From contig NZ_JAEKEG010000077.1 in assembly GCF_016651255.1 (NCBI RefSeq), positions 1-37,245 on the forward strand: DNA of 37,245 nt, written 5' to 3'. The position numbers and the translations under genes were made by a program. Under the pieces are notes generated by a model, which saw nothing but the letters and a program-made list of their open reading frames with translations, was not told the origin of the DNA and searched no databases. Within the stretch, counting starts at the first letter, position 1; every line of letters begins with the position of its first letter. Origin of the DNA: Pseudomonas sp. TH10. Lineage in GTDB: Bacteria > Pseudomonadota > Gammaproteobacteria > Pseudomonadales > Pseudomonadaceae. Shown here one piece after another: positions 25,191-32,962 of the stretch.

Positions 25191-25400
25191 ATGCCAAACT
25201 CAGACCTGTTCCCTTCCTTGCTCTGCAAAATCAATGAACACTAGCTCGCCCTGGAGGCCGCCTTTATCCACCTCACGCTTTGGGTCGAATAGCGCGGTTC
25301 ATCAGAAGTTGATGGCAATGTGCGTGGCGCCCTGCCGACGATCGACAGGAATGAAGAGTTCGTCAAGATGACATTGGCCGTACTCATGCCCCTCGAATGA
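25191..25400 (+). pseudogene. Small-protein gene with two in-frame TAG codons (copy 2)
   Basis: From ATG 25191 (AAGGAA upstream) one frame reads MPNSDLFPSLLCKINEH, TAG (25242-25244), LALEAAFIHLTLWVE, TAG (25290-25292), RGSSEVDGNVRGALPTIDRN and on to LMPLE, stop 25398-25400. All three pieces share the frame and have coherent protein-like composition, and the last part is homologous to the remnant at 24076-24180. Without the TAGs it would be a 69-residue protein. Two Gln (CAG) to TAG changes are the simplest explanation. Function unknown. Confidence 0.5.
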
Positions 25401-25577
25401 CTGCAACCTGTGAAAAGCGGTCTTTCTCGACGGCCCATTTAATATGTGCGGGCGACCCCTCAATGCAAGAGCTCACAATTGTTCCAGTAAGGCAAACCAC
25501 CTATTGATAGTGCACCCAACAATGTTTTGGTCAGTTCAACATCACACGTACTCGGAAATACCAGCGTGCGCCTGAGC

Positions 25578-26471
25578 TTACATGCGGTGATGTTCCAGCA
25601 AAAAGTCCACGAACAAGCGCACCCGCGCCGGCATTGCCGCGCCGCCAACGAACACCGCATGAATCGGTTCCTGATCCCCGGGATTCCAGGCCTCCAGCAG
25701 CGCAATCAACTCGCCGCGCTGCAGATCCTCGCGCACGCTGAATTCACCGATACGGGCAATGCCCGCGCCTACTCGTGCGAGCTGTGCCAGCGCCTCGCCA
25801 CTGCTGCATTCGATGTTGCCGCTGACCTTCAGGGAAAACTCTTTTCCATCGCCGATGAACGGCCAGTTGGACTCGGCACGCCGAAAGTTGAAGCGCAGGC
25901 AGTTGTGCTTTAGCAGGTCTTCCGGTTCCTGAGGGATACCGTGGCGCTGGAGATACTCGGGCGACGCCACCACGACCTGGCCGGTGTAGCCGATCCGGCG
26001 CGCGGTCAGCGGGCTGTCGGGCAGATGGCCAAAGCGCACCGCGACGTCGGCCTGCCCGCCGAGAATGTCGACCACTTCGTCGCCAAGGGTGAGGTCGACG
26101 ACGATGTTCGGGTAACGGGCGCTGAACGCTGCGACCAAGGGCACGATGGCGAGCCGCCCATGACCGAGGGCGGCACTGATCCGTAATCGCCCCTTGGGTA
26201 CGCCTTGATCGGCGATGGCTTCTTCGACTTCGGCCATGTCGGCCAGGATACGTCGAGCGCCGCGCAGGAAAGCCTCGCCCTCGGCGGTGAAGGTGATCGC
26301 TCGGGTGGTGCGCAACAGCAGGCGGGTGCCAAGACGTTGCTCGGTACGCGCGATGATCCGACTGACTGCCGAAGGTGTCAGCCCCAAGGCCCGTGCGGCG
26401 GCCGATAGGCTGCCTTCCTGCGCCACGGTGGCGAACACGTCCATTTCTCCTGACCTGCCATTGAAGTCCAT
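25578..26471 (-). CDS. LysR-type regulator of the adjacent MFS exporter
   Basis: A 297-residue LysR factor. The N-terminal helix-turn-helix is typical (MDVFATVAQEGSLSAAARAL, LTPSAVSRIIARTEQRLG), and the effector domain has the pattern of the CrgA/AaeR-like subgroup (GRLRISAALGHGRLAIVPLV, ADVAVRFGHLPDSPL, with SSGEALAQLARVGAGIARIG). It is divergent from an MFS gene with a 94-base spacer, so it very probably regulates that exporter. The gene is intact. Confidence 0.9.
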   Translation of the reverse strand: MDFNGRSGEMDVFATVAQEGSLSAAARALGLTPSAVSRIIARTEQRLGTRLLLRTTRAITFTAEGEAFLRGARRILADMAEVEEAIADQGVPKGRLRISAALGHGRLAIVPLVAAFSARYPNIVVDLTLGDEVVDILGGQADVAVRFGHLPDSPLTARRIGYTGQVVVASPEYLQRHGIPQEPEDLLKHNCLRFNFRRAESNWPFIGDGKEFSLKVSGNIECSSGEALAQLARVGAGIARIGEFSVREDLQRGELIALLEAWNPGDQEPIHAVFVGGAAMPARVRLFVDFLLEHHRM

Positions 26472-26565
26472 TTGTGCCCCTTACGCAAAGGTGATTGCCA
26501 GAAATGACGTCTAGCGCCTCAAAAGCTTGGATCGTAGCATCAGCGGCATAGATAAGGAGCCTTCC

Positions 26566-27732
26566 ATGCGTATCAATCCACCACTTGTCGCACTCGCCAT
26601 CGGTGCTTTTGGCATCGGCGTAACAGAATTTGCCCCCATGGGCATGTTGCCGAATATCGCCGCCGATCTGGGCGTTTCAATTCCCGCCGCCGGTTTGCTG
26701 GTCAGTGCTTATGCGCTGGGCGTATTGCTTGGCGCGCCGCTGATGACCTTGACCACCGGGAGAATTCCCCGGCGCTATCTGCTGATCGGGCTTATGGCGA
26801 TTTTCACCTTGGGTAATCTGATGTCAGCCTTGGCCACCGATTACTACAGCCTCATGGTCGCCAGGGTGGTGACCTCACTGAACCATGGCGCATTCTTCGG
26901 CGTTGGCTCCATCGTCGCGGCCAGCGTAGTCGCCCCGCAGAAACGTGCCGGGGCGGTTGCTGCAATGTTCATGGGCCTGACGTTGGCGACCATCGGCGGT
27001 GTGCCGTTGGCCGCCTGGTTTGGCGAATTGTACGGGTGGCGCACCGCTTTCTGGGGCATTACCGGCCTGGGCGTGATGACCATGGCCGCGCTGTGGTTCG
27101 CCCTGCCCAATGTGCGGGCGCCGCAAAGCGTCGGGGTGATGGCGGAGATTCGGGTATTGGCGCGCGGCCCGGTGCTGGGGGCGTTGGCGCTCACCGTCGT
27201 CGGTTCGAGTGCGATGTTTACCGTCTTCACCTACATCGCGCCGATTCTCAGCAACGAGACCCATGCGTCCACCGCCTACATCACCGCCATGCTGGTGCTA
27301 TTCGGTGTAGGGTTGACGCTGGGCAACATGTGGGGCGGCAAAGCCGCAGACCACTCGATAGATCGCACCCTGATCATCTCGCTGAGCGTGCTGATTCTCG
27401 TCTTGCTGGCGTTCACCCTACTGATGCGTTGGCCGCTGCCGGCTGCCGTCGCCATCCTGATATGGGGTATCGCCAGCTTTGCCCTGGTGCCACCGCTGCA
27501 AATGCGCGTCATGGAGGCGGCCAAGGACGCGCCCAATCTAGCCTCGGCAGTGAACATCGGCGCCTTCAACTTCGGCAATGCGATTGGCGCGGCGCTGGGC
27601 GGCGCGGTGATCAATAGCGGGCTGGGTTATCCGGCGATTTCCCTGGCCGGTGCGGCAATGGCGGGCCTGGGATTGCTGATGGTGCTGGTGTTTGCCTGGC
27701 GCTCCAGGTCGATTGCAGCTGCGGTGGTGTAA
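26566..27732 (+). CDS. MFS exporter (AraJ/sugar-efflux-like, DHA1)
   Basis: A 388-residue 12-helix major facilitator exporter of the AraJ-like arabinose-efflux branch of the drug:H+ antiporter-1 family. Landmarks are FGIGVTEFAPMGMLPNIAAD in helix 1, motif A GRIPRRYLLIG, the helix 4-5 stretch RVVTSLNHGAFFGVG and, late, AVNIGAFNFGNAIGAALGG. I choose the ATG at 26566, which has a perfect AAGGAG site 6 bases upstream; the frame is open from 26527 but that extension is unlikely. The divergent LysR gene is its probable regulator. The substrate is unknown. Confidence 0.9.
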   Translation: MRINPPLVALAIGAFGIGVTEFAPMGMLPNIAADLGVSIPAAGLLVSAYALGVLLGAPLMTLTTGRIPRRYLLIGLMAIFTLGNLMSALATDYYSLMVARVVTSLNHGAFFGVGSIVAASVVAPQKRAGAVAAMFMGLTLATIGGVPLAAWFGELYGWRTAFWGITGLGVMTMAALWFALPNVRAPQSVGVMAEIRVLARGPVLGALALTVVGSSAMFTVFTYIAPILSNETHASTAYITAMLVLFGVGLTLGNMWGGKAADHSIDRTLIISLSVLILVLLAFTLLMRWPLPAAVAILIWGIASFALVPPLQMRVMEAAKDAPNLASAVNIGAFNFGNAIGAALGGAVINSGLGYPAISLAGAAMAGLGLLMVLVFAWRSRSIAAAVV

Positions 27733-27844
27733 CGATGATGCCAGGGGACTGTTAGTCACCCTTGATGAATGACCGTCGAGACTCTCGGGAAGTAAGGTGC
27801 CTTGGCCTCGATGTTCACGCTGAACAAGGCGCTTGGTGGGCGAT

Positions 27845-27878
27845 CCTTGCGATGAAATCCTCAGAAATCATCGCAAGG
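27845..27878. terminator. Hairpin between convergent MFS and LysE genes
   Basis: A perfect 11-bp stem CCTTGCGATGA/TCATCGCAAGG (27845-27855 with 27868-27878) with a 12-base loop lies between the MFS stop and the end of the minus-strand LysE gene. The T-run is short on both sides, so it is a probable bidirectional terminator. Confidence 0.6.
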
Positions 27879-27911
27879 CTTTGCGGGCTGGATAGATACT
27901 CAATCGTAGAC

Positions 27912-28529
27912 TTATTGAACCAGCTGCCGGATCCCTAGAGACAAAATCAAACCACCGCATAATCGATCAATAGCTTTTTTCCTCCTTCGATACGCTGAAG
28001 CGATCTCAGGTTGCGAAAGAGCGATTGCGACCACTCCATACCAAGTCATCGAAACCACCACTACGACTGCCAGCATCGACAAAAACGTGCTTGGCGAAAC
28101 GTGAGTGGGGGCGGCCGCTGAGAAAATAGCGGCATAGAAGGCCATGGATTTAGGATTGCCAATGTTCGTAACGACCCCTTGGATGAATGACTGCCGAACG
28201 TTTCCGACGGCGGCATTATTAGAGGGGGCAAGCGAGCTCTTCCCGGCCTTGAGCAGCAGTCGGAATCCAAACCACATCAGATAGGCTGCCCCCAGCACTT
28301 TTACGATTAGCGCCGCCCAAGGGAACGCAGCAAACACAACGCCGATACCCGCGATTGCACAGGTGGCCCAGAACAAATTGACCAATACGATGCCTGCGAC
28401 CAAGGCCAAAGCTTCTGACCGCGTAGCAGCTACCGCTTTGTGGACTACTGCAACGAAATTTGGCCCTGGAATAACGACACCGGCCAGGTAAACCAAAAAG
28501 ACTGTCAAAACGGCGGGACCATCGATCAT
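27912..28529 (-). CDS. LysE/RhtB family exporter
   Basis: A 205-residue exporter of the LysE family with the signature VVIPGPNFVAVVHKAVAATR in the first membrane region and VTNIGNPKSMAFYAAIFSAA in the middle, about six hydrophobic segments, and full family length. I place the start at the ATG at 28529 (MIDGPAV), because AAAGGA lies exactly 6 bases upstream; for the in-frame ATG at 28535 that site would touch the codon. No regulator is adjacent. The substrate (amino acid or derivative) is not readable. Confidence 0.87.
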   Translation of the reverse strand: MIDGPAVLTVFLVYLAGVVIPGPNFVAVVHKAVAATRSEALALVAGIVLVNLFWATCAIAGIGVVFAAFPWAALIVKVLGAAYLMWFGFRLLLKAGKSSLAPSNNAAVGNVRQSFIQGVVTNIGNPKSMAFYAAIFSAAAPTHVSPSTFLSMLAVVVVVSMTWYGVVAIALSQPEIASAYRRRKKAIDRLCGGLILSLGIRQLVQ

Positions 28530-28571
28530 GTGCATTCCTTTGCGAGTGTTGTGGCTGGGGACGGACATCAT

Positions 28572-28941
28572 TCAGTTCAAGGCCATCCGCGGCTTCGTAC
28601 AACGAAATAAAAATTCGATACAGGGCTTTTGAGCGTAGTTGTGTTTTTACACGCTGGGCCACTCAAAGAAATGAGGTTAGTAGCTTTTCACATTTTAATC
28701 GGACAAATCGGGCTGGGTGTTTTTGGGGATGGCAACGAAAAATACCGTGCCCAAGGTCCACATGGACGTAGGTTTCGGTCGAGTGTATCGAGTGCCTGCT
28801 TGGGCCGAATTCAGCGCTGCCGACCGGCAGCTTCGGGTCGATTCTGTTGAAAAATTCGGTCTGCCCAACTGCCTGATCATTGACTGATGAAAACGCCTTT
28901 TTCGCACGCTGCTACGTGAAATCCACCGAAAGACATCCCCC
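28572..28941. other. Gene-free stretch holding an IS end remnant
   Basis: No gene is supportable in these 370 bases. A hairpin GCTGCCG-AC-CGGCAGC (28816-28831) is followed by cgattctgttgaaaaa (28839-28854), which is identical over 16 bases to the left border region of the IS1182-like element (32963-32978). No transposase sequence is attached, so it is probably a solo IS terminus. Confidence 0.45.
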
Positions 28942-30218
28942 TCAAACGCACGATACCTTCCACAGTTGGTCCAGCTTGGTGGTATAGCTCTGGCTCATCA
29001 TTTCGCGGCGCATGCCCCAGTCTGGATTGGTGGGTACACTGGCTGCGCGCAGTGTCCCCCTACCCCACCGCCCGTTTATCTCGTCCAGCACTGCCATCAC
29101 TCTTGTTGCCTCAGCCGACTGGGAAATGGCGAACAGATCATCGGAGTACTCGCCTGGCTGGCAAAGATTCAGTAACAGCACTTCGGCTTTGCTGTAATTG
29201 AAGCCCGGGCGAAACACTCTATCGAGCGCGTGGACGGCAGCCTTGGTCAGCAGGCGTACGTCATCCGTCGGATAGGGTAAATCCACTATCACGCCGTTCG
29301 CATATTTGGCCTCTTCAGGATTGAACATCCCGGTTCGAATGCTGACCCTGATTTTCTTGCACAGCGACTTCTGGGCTCGCAGTTTCTCAGATGCCCTCAT
29401 CATGTAAGTGGCCACGGCCTCCTTGATGGGCGGTAATTCCTTCAACCGTTTTCCGAACATCCGACTGCAGCAGATCTCCTGCTTCGGCGGGTCTGGCTCA
29501 TCCAGCTCCAAGCAAGCAGTACCAGCCAGCTCCCTGGCGGTTTTCTCGACCACTACACTGAAGTTTTTGCGTAAAGACCACGCATCAGCCTTTGCCAAGT
29601 CCATAGCGGTTTTGATGCCCAAGGCGTCCAAGTGCACTTTCATGCGCCTGCCTACCCCCAAACTTCGGCCACGTCCGTGTTGCGCAACACCCAGTCGCGT
29701 TTGACCTGGTCGCAAATATTCACAACACCGCCAGTCTGGGCCTGCAAACGTTTTGCTGTGTGATTGGCCAGCTTGGCCAGGGTCTTGGTAGGAGCGATGC
29801 CCACGCCGACGGGAATGCCGGTGCATCGCAGTACCCGGCTGCGGATCTGGCGCCCGAGCGCATCCAGCCCTTCGATGCCGGTGAGATCGGCGAACGCCTC
29901 GTCGATGCTGTAAACCTCAACCGCAGGGACCATCGATTCAATCAACGTCATCACTCGCTCACTCATGTCTCCATAAAGCGCGTAGTTGGACGAGAACGCG
30001 ACGATGCCGTGGTGCCGCAGCTTCTCTTTGATCTGGAAATACGGTTCACCCATCTTCACGAAAGGCTTGGCATCGTAGCTACGAGCAATCACGCAACCGT
30101 CGTTGTTTGAAAGCACCACGATCGGAACTTTGGCGAGGTCCGGACGAAATACCCGTTCGCAGCTGGCATAGAAGCTGTTGCAATCGATCAGCCCAAAAAC
30201 CGGCGTTGGCTTAGACAT
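28942..30218 (-). CDS. umuC: DNA polymerase V catalytic subunit UmuC, one-base frameshift
   Basis: UmuC is the Y-family translesion polymerase of the SOS response and works with cleaved UmuD. The first part (from ATG 30218) has FGLIDCNSFYASCERVFRPD with the catalytic Asp, and YSIDEAFADL with the second acidic pair. It stops at 29652 right after VAEVWG at a five-G run (29655-29659 on the + strand as C). One added G gives WGVGRRMKVHLDALGI and continues through the little-finger domain to 28942. The corrected length of about 424 residues is normal. Its start overlaps the umuD stop by 8 bases, so translation is coupled. The break is probably a sequencing error or a recent mutation. Confidence 0.88.
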
Positions 30219-30636
30219 GGCTGCGGACGCTGCAGGTGATCACGCCCCAGATAGAGAGCTCGTCACCCTCGAGTACATACCGCGGGGGGTATTTGGGGTT
30301 TTCAGACAACAGGATCACGTCCTTGCCCCTGATGCACAGACGCTTGCAGACCGGGTCATTGTTCAACAGTGCCACAACGATGTTGCCGTGGGCTGGTTCA
30401 AGCGAGCGATCCACTACCCCCAAATCGCCGTCGAAAATTCCAGCTCCCTGCATGCTGTCCCCGGTAATCGATACCAGGTAGACGTGTGGCGCACGGATGT
30501 TCATCACCTCATCCAGCGATATGTGCGCCTCGATGTGGTCAGCCGCCGGCGAAGGAAAGCCGGCCGGGACCTGGAACAGGCAACGTGGCAATTTCCTGCC
30601 GCCACCGGCAATAGGGCCTAGAAGTGAAAAGCTCAT
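30211..30636 (-). CDS. umuD: UmuD, SOS mutagenesis accessory protein
   Basis: UmuD is a LexA-like S24 peptidase-fold protein that self-cleaves with RecA help and then joins UmuC as polymerase V. In 141 residues are the cleavage site Ala25-Gly26 (FQVPAGFPSP), the nucleophile Ser61 (GDSMQGAGI) and the general-base Lys98 (VCKRL), one residue off the E. coli numbering (Ser60, Lys97). The ATG at 30636 lies 18 bases below a perfect LexA box. The gene is intact. Confidence 0.95.
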   Translation of the reverse strand: MSFSLLGPIAGGGRKLPRCLFQVPAGFPSPAADHIEAHISLDEVMNIRAPHVYLVSITGDSMQGAGIFDGDLGVVDRSLEPAHGNIVVALLNNDPVCKRLCIRGKDVILLSENPKYPPRYVLEGDELSIWGVITCSVRSHV

Positions 30637-30653
30637 GACGCACGATTCCGATA

Positions 30654-30669
30654 CTGTACATATATACAG
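30654..30669 (-). promoter_or_regulatory. LexA (SOS) box upstream of umuDC
   Basis: CTGTACATATATACAG matches the consensus CTGT-N8-ACAG perfectly and as a full palindrome. It lies 18 bases before the umuD start, so umuDC should be LexA-repressed and damage-inducible. Confidence 0.95.
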
Positions 30670-30876
30670 TTAACTTGATTCATGTGCAGCGGTCAATTTC
30701 AGCTGCCGAGCGGGCTAAGGAAATGACTGATATATGTACCTAACAGTGCCGCCTTCAACGCTTCGGGTATCACGGTACGTCCTGAAGAAGACAAGTTGGC
30801 CCAGCTTCAGCGCCTGTTTCGCGCCAGTAGCCCATGCCGGTTCTAGGAACTCTGGACGAAGGTTGAGGAACGGCAT

Positions 30877-31124
30877 TTGACGCGAGCATTCAAGGACGCC
30901 CGTTAGGCGGCGGAATGCTACGAGGGATGGAGGGAGAGGAGATGCCAGGCTGCCATGAAGTACGAGTACTGTCGCTGCACCTGTACAAACAAGCCGGAAA
31001 GGATAGGCAGAAAATTGCGGAGCATGCGAGCGAGGGCATGACCAGAAACTACCAACGCGATCACGAAGAAATCATCTGGTCTGAGGCAATTCCTGACCTG
31101 AATATCAGCGAAAACACCGGGTAG
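30877..31124 (+). pseudogene. Phage-type integrase, 3' remnant
   Basis: The C-terminal end of a tyrosine recombinase: LTRAFKDAR, a TAG (30904-30906) where Gln is expected, then, after a one-base loss near the GGG run around 30922-30925, EGMEGEEMPGCHEVRVLSLH and HASEGMTRNYQRDHEEIIWS. The H-x-x-R region (HEVR) and the catalytic Tyr (NYQRDH) are present, but the N-terminal two thirds are absent. It ends 79 bases from the tRNA-Pro fragment, so an element that used this tRNA as its attachment site may once have lain here. Confidence 0.8.
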
Positions 31125-31148
31125 TTTTGCGCGGGTTTTGCGCAGGCA

Positions 31149-31176
31149 CAAAAAAGCCGATCCAAGTGATCGGCTT
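31149..31176 (-). terminator. Terminator beside the tRNA-Pro fragment
   Basis: AAGCCGATC-CAAGT-GATCGGCTT (31154-31162 with 31168-31176) has six T after the stem on the minus strand. It lies 26 bases beyond the tRNA 3' end and so is probably the native terminator of the tRNA-Pro gene. Confidence 0.85.
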
Positions 31177-31202
31177 AAATGTCTGATTTTAATCAGGAAT
31201 TA

Positions 31203-31247
31203 TGGTCGGGACGGAGTGATTCGAACACTCGACCCCTAGCACCCCAT
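31203..31247 (-). tRNA. tRNA-Pro(GGG) 3' fragment, attachment-site remnant
   Basis: The minus strand reads the anticodon loop ATGGGGT, a 5-base anticodon 3' stem, the variable bases, a perfect T arm GAGTG-TTCGAAT-CACTC, the acceptor strand CGTCCCG, the discriminator A and an encoded CCA. G72 with A73 is diagnostic of bacterial tRNA-Pro. Everything 5' of the anticodon loop is missing; what follows on the + strand (from 31248) is unrelated. A tRNA cannot be made from it. It looks like the duplicated tRNA 3' end left at one border of an integrated element. Confidence 0.85.
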
Positions 31248-31406
31248 CTCCTTTTTCATACTTCTTGAAAGACTCCAAAATTTTACTCTGGATTTTTCTA
31301 AGCTAGTATTTACTTGAGCTCCAGCGGTGTTCGGCTCTACGAGAGTCCAGGAACGTCCATCAAGAGCCGACGTTTTTGTGGGGGTAAAAGTAGGGGAGTC
31401 CGTTTC
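31248..31406 (+). other. Short AT-rich segment upstream of the integrase
   Basis: 159 bases between the tRNA fragment and the integrase start. It is AT-rich in its first half (CTTTTTCATACTTCTTG) and holds the integrase ribosome site GGGGAG. It may contain the integrase promoter and arm-type binding sites; none could be delimited. Confidence 0.3.
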
Positions 31407-32865
31407 ATGGCCAAAATCACCATCAAAGAACTCGAGTCGCTGACCGCCAATGACGCCGGCCGGATCCTCAGGGAGGATGGCAATCTGGCTGGTCGAATCT
31501 CAGTCCGCAAGGACGGCGTGTCGAGTCAGCTTTTTCTATCGGTATCGCTGGGGTGACCAGAACAAAGAGTACTCCTGCGGGTCCTGGCCGCGCAAATCTC
31601 TGACTGACATCCGTAAAGCACGCAACCAGGCCCGGGCGCTCATCGATGAGCAAATCAATCCCAACGAGCAAAAGAAAACCGCCAAGGCACAGGCATACGC
31701 CGCTGCTAACGTAGAGGCCGAACAAGTAAAAACGACGAAGGTGCAAACGCTGACCGTCCAAGATCTGGCCAAGGCGTGGCTGTTGGATGGCGTGGCGCGC
31801 AAAGACGGCAATGTTGAATTGCAGCGCCGTTTTAACAAGGACCTATACCCGGCGCTCGGCAAGACATCGGTGAGCAGTGTGTCCGAGCACGATGTTCGGG
31901 CATTGATCCGGGTGGTCGTCAGCCGCGGTGCTCACCGGCAAGCCATCAGCTTTTTCGCCGACCTCACCCAGATGTTCAGCTGGGCCAGAAAGCGCCAACC
32001 TTGGCGGGCCTTGTTGATCGAGGGCGATCCGACGGAACTGGTCGACATCACCCCATTGATTCCTGCTGACTACGAGGCGGAACGAAGCAGGATCCTTTCG
32101 GCCACAGAGCTGCTGGAACTGCATAACCGCTTCCAACAAATGACCGCCGATTACAACGCACCTCCCCGCCGGTCAAAAAGTACGAGGGCATTCGACCGTT
32201 AAAGAAAGAAACCCAACTCGCGCTCTGGATCGGCCTGGGTACGCTGTGCCGGATTGGCGAGTTACTGCAGAATCGAATGGAAAAATGTCGATCTGGACCA
32301 GCAGACGTGGTTCCTCCCCAGTGAAAACGTCAAAGGCACTCGCGGCAAGAAACAGGACTACCATGTCTTCCTCTCCCCCTTCGCCCTGCATTTCTTTCAG
32401 GAACTGAAGACCCTAACGGGACATTCCCAATGGTGCTTTCCGAACAAGCTCGATGATGGGCATGTGGACGTAAAAGTGGTGAGTAAACAGGTCGGCGATC
32501 GCCAGGCGCGGTTCAAAAACCGCAGAGGCCTCTCCAGACGGCGTCATGACGATACGCTGGTCCTTGCCGACGGCCAGAACGGTGACTGGACACCGCATGA
32601 CCTACGCCGTACAGGCGCGACCATGATGCAGGCCTTGGGTATCAGCCTGGACGTCATCGATCGCTGCCAAAACCATGTGCTAGCCGGCTCCCGAGTGAGG
32701 CGCCACTACCTGCATCACGACTATGCCGAAGAGAAGAAACGCGCCTGGAACCTGCTGGGCGATCGGCTCGGTGCGGTGTTGTCCTCAACCTACGAGCACA
32801 CACCGACCGAGTCGATGATGTCTTTTCCAGCCTACACCGCCGCTGAATCCTTGCCGCCTTCTTAA
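31407..32865 (+). CDS. P4-like tyrosine integrase, three single-base frameshifts
   Basis: A site-specific recombinase that integrates and excises elements at a tRNA gene. From ATG 31407 (MAKITIKELESLTANDAGRI): an N-terminal arm-binding part, a core-binding part (LTVQDLAKAWLLDGVARKDG) and the catalytic part with the first Arg in TLCRIGELL, the HDLRRT box, and the Tyr in HYLHHDY. The frame changes at the T5 run 31531-31535 (one extra T), at C4 32164-32167 (one C missing) and at AA 32271-32272 (one extra A). Correcting them gives one continuous protein of about 485 residues with clean joins (QLFYRYRWG; PVKKYEG; LQIEWKNVDL). The gene may be intact in the cell. Confidence 0.8.
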
Positions 32866-32962
32866 GAAGGATTCTTTAGTGCTGAGTCCTCATAGCTTCG
32901 TAGACATCTCCGAGCGATTTCTTCAGCTCGATTTCAACCCGTCATGATCGGCAGTAATCGGC
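32866..32962. other. Short spacer before the IS1182-like element
   Basis: 97 bases between the integrase stop and the presumed left border of the insertion element. Nothing is recognised. Confidence 0.3.
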
